Source of the DNA: Spirosoma sp. SC4-14
GTDB lineage: Bacteria; Bacteroidota; Bacteroidia; Cytophagales; Spirosomataceae
Direction: 5' to 3'
DNA length: 64,000 bases
NCBI RefSeq assembly: GCF_037201965.1
Contig: NZ_CP147518.1
Location: forward strand, 6,131,001-6,195,000
The translations under genes were made by a program, and so were the position numbers. Below, one piece after another: positions 60,675 to 64,000 of this stretch. Below the pieces are notes generated by a model. That model had not been told where the DNA came from. It saw nothing but the letters and a program-made list of their open reading frames with translations, and ran no database searches. Positions within the stretch are counted from its first letter, which is position 1; each line of letters opens with the position of its first letter.

Positions 60675-61781
60675 TTATTTCTCTGCCGGAACTGGCATCG
60701 GTACGTTTGCAACAGGCTTGCCAAAATCAGGCGAACCATCGGCATTCCAGGTAAAAGGTTGAATATGCGGAGCCCGCCTGTTACCACAACCATCGGTAGC
60801 CGACGGATTTGCGTGATAAATCATCCAGTCCTGCGAACCATCGGCTGAACGAAAAAAACCACCGTGTCCGGGTGCCCACACACCATTTTCGGGAGCCTGA
60901 ACAAACACAGGTTTTTTGCTTTTCGTCCAGTTTTTAGGATTCAGTATATCGCCTTTACCGTTGTAGGTTAATAAACCCAGGCAGTAGTCGAGCCAGCAGG
61001 CGTTAGCCGAATACACAATAAACAGCCTGTCGTTATGACGTAAGAATTCAGGGCCTTCGTTGACGTATATTTTTGGCACTTCACCATTTTTCTGCCACTC
61101 CTGCGGCACATCGCCATGCATTTCCCAGGCCTGATCGGGCTGCGAAATTTTAACCCGATCGCCGTCAAGGGTCCAGGGGTTTTTCAGTCGGGCAAGGTAA
61201 ATGTCCTGCCGCCCGTTTTTTGGCCCTTCCCACCCCGACCAGGCAGCATATAATGTCCCCTTGTACTCAATAACCGACATATCGATGGCCCAATGGTCGC
61301 CTTTGTCGCCAATTTTTCCTTTCATCACCCACTCGCCCTGCATAGGATCGGGTGAGGTATTTTCAACTACCCAAACCCGATGCGAAAGGTTATTGAGTGA
61401 ATCGGCAGAGAAATAAATATACCAGCGATTGTTAAACGAGTGAATTTCGGGAGCCCATAGTTCTTTCGAATATGGCTGACCAACAGGCGGTGTATAAACG
61501 ATTTTACTCTCGGCCGTAGCCAGGTCGGCCATGTTTCGGGTTCGCCAGAGCGTGAGATTGCGGCCGGTTGTATTCATATAATAATACCAGCCATCTTTCT
61601 GCACTACCCACGGATCGGGTCCAGACGACTTTATAGGATTCGTAAATGTGCGCTGCGCCTGAGTCGCAAAACTGGTGCCCAGCAACAGAAGTGCAAAAAA
61701 GCAACTGGCTTTCCAGAAGTATATCAAATAAAAACAGTGTGTAGAAGCATAAAGCCCGTTACGCGCTTGAGCTGGATTCAT
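60675..61781 (-). CDS. GH43-family glycoside hydrolase, exported
   Basis: 368 aa with a hydrophobic export segment (ASCFFALLLLGTSFATQA) preceded by an unusually long N-terminal stretch; the true start may be downstream at a non-ATG codon. Five-bladed propeller motifs: SGPDPWVVQKDGWYYY (general base Asp), WAIDMSVIEYKGTLYAAW (Asp) and VNEGPEFLRHNDRLFI (acid Glu). Family members attack arabinan, arabinoxylan or xylan side chains. Forms a block with the epimerase and GH5-like gene. Confidence 0.88.
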   Translation of the reverse strand: MNPAQARNGLYASTHCFYLIYFWKASCFFALLLLGTSFATQAQRTFTNPIKSSGPDPWVVQKDGWYYYMNTTGRNLTLWRTRNMADLATAESKIVYTPPVGQPYSKELWAPEIHSFNNRWYIYFSADSLNNLSHRVWVVENTSPDPMQGEWVMKGKIGDKGDHWAIDMSVIEYKGTLYAAWSGWEGPKNGRQDIYLARLKNPWTLDGDRVKISQPDQAWEMHGDVPQEWQKNGEVPKIYVNEGPEFLRHNDRLFIVYSANACWLDYCLGLLTYNGKGDILNPKNWTKSKKPVFVQAPENGVWAPGHGGFFRSADGSQDWMIYHANPSATDGCGNRRAPHIQPFTWNADGSPDFGKPVANVPMPVPAEK

Positions 61782-62146
61782 AAATCGGGGTAAAGGTATT
61801 TAGTAGTTAAAGACTAAATTTGACAATTTTACCCCTATTAACGCACGATTGTAGCGAGCGACACTAAATTAACGGGGTCTATAACTGCTCAGAACTGCAA
61901 TTACAGACCCCATACTGAATCATCGACCCAACCTTGATGGATGATTTTTATGACCCGGTGCTGCTCAGAAGTTTCAAATCAATAGTTGCCGACTATGCTA
62001 ATAGATCTCTTATGGCTGTCAACGCTGTCGTGTAGCAGCTACGCTCCCGGCGCATTTTCACCGGAATGGCGTTCAATAAATTGTAGCTATTTCGCCGGGC
62101 ACAGCCCGCATCTGAGATGTATGTGAGCCGTATTCTTTACAACCAA
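61782..62146. other. Gene-free region
   Basis: 365 bases between the GH43 gene start and the fur-family gene stop. No convincing ORF, RNA gene or palindrome beyond short G/C-rich pieces around 62040-62110. Confidence 0.5.
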
Positions 62147-62626
62147 TTATATAATTACCCCTCTCTTTTCACAATTTTCATCAAGGCACTCGCCATAAAA
62201 AACCAGCGAGTGCGATTCTACATGAAACTGGAGCGAATTACCCACATTGGTTTTAATCAACTGTAAGCGCGGATCACAAAATTCTTTTACGCTATGGCAG
62301 TTCAGACAGACCAGGTGGGCATGTTGTTGTCGACCAAGGGCTTTTTCATAACGGCTTTTGCTGTTATCATCTTCGCCAAAATGGTGTTTGATCACTAGCC
62401 CACAATCGACCAGTACTTCCAGTGTATTATAGACTGTAGCCCGACTTACCGGATACCCCTTCTGGTACATGGCCTGATAGAGATGATCGGCATCGAAATG
62501 GTCATTTCGCGAATAAACTTCATCCAGAATTGCGAATCGCTCGCCCGACCGGCGTAAACCTTTGGCCAGAAGCGACTCTTCGAGTTTGGCTCGAGCCGTG
62601 GCTAACTGTGAAACATGTTCCTGCAT
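62147..62626 (-). CDS. Fur-family metalloregulator
   Basis: 159 aa. Winged-helix DNA-binding domain (LRRSGERFAILDEVYSRND, GYPVSRATVYNTLEVLVDCGLV) and a C-terminal dimerisation domain with metal ligands (QQHAHLVCLNC) and two CxxC-type pairs (CLNC, and CLDENC near the end) for structural zinc. Could be an iron (Fur), peroxide (PerR) or zinc (Zur) sensor; the sequence does not decide. A 13-bp inverted repeat lies just upstream and may be its own operator. Confidence 0.92.
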   Translation of the reverse strand: MQEHVSQLATARAKLEESLLAKGLRRSGERFAILDEVYSRNDHFDADHLYQAMYQKGYPVSRATVYNTLEVLVDCGLVIKHHFGEDDNSKSRYEKALGRQQHAHLVCLNCHSVKEFCDPRLQLIKTNVGNSLQFHVESHSLVFYGECLDENCEKRGVII

Positions 62627-62644
62627 CAGTCATCATTTTTTCAG

Positions 62645-62673
62645 AAAGGAATTGATCATCGATCAATTCCTTT
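62645..62673. promoter_or_regulatory. Inverted repeat upstream of the Fur-family gene
   Basis: Perfect 13-bp arms AAAGGAATTGATC / GATCAATTCCTTT with loop ATC, 19 bases before the start codon on the minus strand. Possible autoregulatory operator or 5' leader hairpin. Confidence 0.5.
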
Positions 62674-62762
62674 TCTCTTAACCTAAACTATGAGTTGTCT
62701 TTCTTTCAGCGATTCTTACCTGACTCATTTTAGCCTAATCATTAATTTAGACTAAGTTTAAA

Positions 62763-62770
62763 CAAATTTA
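62763..62770 (-). promoter_or_regulatory. Promoter -7 box of the Fur-family gene
   Basis: Minus strand TAAATTTG matches TAnnTTTG, with TTG 20 bases further upstream (plus CAA at 62791). The predicted transcript would contain the inverted repeat at 62645-62673 in its leader. Confidence 0.45.
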
Positions 62771-62904
62771 AATACGGATTAAATACGATCCAAGTTTCGG
62801 ATCTGGAAGTTTAAAAATCTACGAAAAAGGCTTAAAGAACTATCGTTTTGTTTTCAACGCAGAGAGCGCGGAGTCGATCCGCGGTAAATAAAACCCTTCA
62901 ATAC

Positions 62905-63534
62905 TTACTTGGGTAAGCGCTTAGCATACCAGGTCATTTGTCCACGATGGTTAGCATAATGCTCCGTCACATGAAACCATTTACAGTAATTATTCCAGTT
63001 CCAATCCTTAGTTTCGCCTGAAAGCAGCCACGCATCATCGCGTTTCTTCATTTCCTGCTTTGTAACGGCTCTCACTTCATCAATGGCATCTTTGTAATAG
63101 CTTAGCGGATTGCCCTTGATTTCTTTTCTGGCCTCTTCCCCCAGTTCCATTGCTACGTTCCAGCGGCTTTTGTTAGCTGGCGAAAAATCCTCTAAACCAT
63201 GAAATGTCATGTCCTGATAAATAACTTCGGTTGCGGCCACATGCAGCATCAAAGAGCCAATCGTATTTGAGTCAGGATCATGCAGGTAATCCAGTTGTTC
63301 AACTGTCAGTTTTTTGTTATATCGAATTACCGTATCGCTAACCCAATCTAGCATGGAGATAAGGGTTCCAATCTGCGGTGTAAATCCCGTCAGAGGACCA
63401 ATATGATTGATATTTTCCTCAGAGGTTACAGGGTTAGCTATTCCAGCATGGGGCATTGTCATAGCGCCCATGCCCATAATTCCTATACCTAAACTACAGG
63501 CAAATTCCCGACGGTTAACTTTTTTAGCATCCAT
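62905..63534 (-). CDS. Tat-exported DinB-like protein
   Basis: 209 aa. The N-terminus KKVNRREFACSLGIGIMGMG has the twin-arginine pattern RR-E-F followed by a hydrophobic run, so export as a folded metalloprotein is likely. The mature part is a four-helix DinB/YfiT-type bundle: SLMLHVAATEVIYQD (first His), and WFHVTEHYANHRGQMTWY (two His), giving a three-His metal site. Activity unknown; other members are thiol transferases or hydrolases. Confidence 0.85.
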   Translation of the reverse strand: MDAKKVNRREFACSLGIGIMGMGAMTMPHAGIANPVTSEENINHIGPLTGFTPQIGTLISMLDWVSDTVIRYNKKLTVEQLDYLHDPDSNTIGSLMLHVAATEVIYQDMTFHGLEDFSPANKSRWNVAMELGEEARKEIKGNPLSYYKDAIDEVRAVTKQEMKKRDDAWLLSGETKDWNWNNYCKWFHVTEHYANHRGQMTWYAKRLPK

Positions 63535-63719
63535 GATTTTCTGTTTCCCCTGCTTTAAACCAGCTTCCAGTTTTTTCTCGCCTACACGGGCCTGACATAT
63601 ACGAACTCCTTAGGCTATTTACGAATGTAATGGCGTTTAGACGTTGACCTGAATAGCCAAGTCATTAATGGTGAAGCAGCGGGTAAGCTACGTAGACCAA
63701 AATCAACATCAATAACTGA

Positions 63720-64000
63720 TTAAAAAGCTGATCGGCCACTACCTACCGATAGCGTTGGCAAAACAGGTTCAGGTTCGCTAACGGGTTTGTCGGGAACCAG
63801 GCCGGGCGTTGTGCGTTTGCCGCCAAAGAGCCGGTTAAAGGAGCGTGTATAAAGGAAACTCAGCCCGCCCCCCGTTGTGATGGTGCTATTGACGCCATAC
63901 TGCCCAAGAATACTCGTCTGATTCCGGTTATATACCTTCGCCCGAAACTTACCATCGGGTGTAATGAAATACTCCAGTGTCCATTCGCCGAGTAAACTAG
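63720..64000 (-). CDS. C-terminal end of TamB-like translocation/assembly protein (partial)
   Basis: Open minus-strand frame running off the window; stop TAA at 63720-63722, about 92 residues visible. Reads SLLGEWTLEYFITPDGKFR, then KVYNRNQTSILGQYG and TTGGGLSFLYTRSFNRLFGG. This is the typical final beta-strand region of the TamB/DUF490 domain with the late aromatic end, followed by a proline-rich tail. TamB-like proteins span the periplasm and assist outer-membrane lipid or protein transport. Confidence 0.6.
   Translation of the reverse strand, partial: SLLGEWTLEYFITPDGKFRAKVYNRNQTSILGQYGVNSTITTGGGLSFLYTRSFNRLFGGKRTTPGLVPDKPVSEPEPVLPTLSVGSGRSAF

Noticed and set aside
58095..61781. A polysaccharide utilisation locus
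   Set aside because: No SusC/SusD pair or linked regulator is visible, only three exported sugar enzymes in a row.

Overview
The window looks like chromosomal DNA of a Bacteroidota, most likely a Cytophagales of the Spirosoma type. The basis is an LpxC-FabZ fusion, a type VI secretion system of the Bacteroidota subtype (T6SSiii: TssN/TssO/TssP present, no TssJ/L/M visible), TAnnTTTG-type promoter boxes, GH127/GH92/GH43-type secreted glycosidases and moderately GC-rich coding DNA. The genus is an inference.

Region 1 (1-19,150): one co-directional T6SSiii cluster. It runs tssH (5' end outside the window), an unknown ORF, sheath genes tssB-tssC, tube tssD, a small unknown, spike tssI, a PAAR protein with a C-terminal HExxH metalloprotease-like domain, a candidate immunity protein, a peptidoglycan-binding-like protein, baseplate tssE, a CHAP amidase/peptidase-like protein, an M15 peptidase-like protein, tssF, tssG, then tssN, tssK, tssO, tssP. 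It ends with an exported C1-peptidase-like protein that has lost its catalytic residues, and a terminator. The core machine is interleaved with a cargo set aimed at cell walls and at protein substrates.

Region 2 (19,270-37,931): housekeeping and metabolic genes. These are a TerC-family membrane protein, a lone nuoN, a VapC-type toxin/antitoxin pair, an ABC ATPase, the lipid A block lpxD / lpxC-fabZ / lpxA (separated by a family of long palindromic repeats), an HD phosphohydrolase, one tRNA(CAT), a lipoprotein, an esterase and GH127 arabinofuranosidase, a DUF2306-like membrane protein with a Crp-type regulator, an MFS transporter and a serine hydrolase.

Region 3 (about 38,270-46,333) is the most unusual part. 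Five small groups of AT-rich minus-strand genes lie between hairpin sites whose ends read RYYYAAC...GTTRRRY and whose arms carry inner complementary boxes with a conserved unpaired G. This is the architecture of integron attC sites. A single core (GTTGGGT on the minus strand) stands alone next to a tyrosine recombinase gene, where an attI site would be expected. The recombinase lacks the insertion diagnostic of IntI, so this looks like an integron-like cassette array driven by a non-IntI recombinase. One cassette encodes a SIR2-family protein of the kind used in phage defence. Degenerate 54-56 bp tandem repeats lie upstream of each cassette gene. One attC-like site is split by an IS110-family element. 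Its left non-coding end contains two 8-nt stretches that repeat its own target flank (inside a stem-closed loop) and its own right end, as expected for the guides of a bridge RNA.

Region 4 (46,435-64,000): aldehyde dehydrogenase, fasciclin-domain exported protein, GntP-type permease, GH92 mannosidase, ECF sigma/anti-sigma pair, exported MsrB, penicillin-binding protein 1A, a GH5-like / aldose epimerase / GH43 sugar block, a Fur-family regulator, a Tat-exported DinB-like protein and the C-terminal end of a TamB-like protein running off the window.
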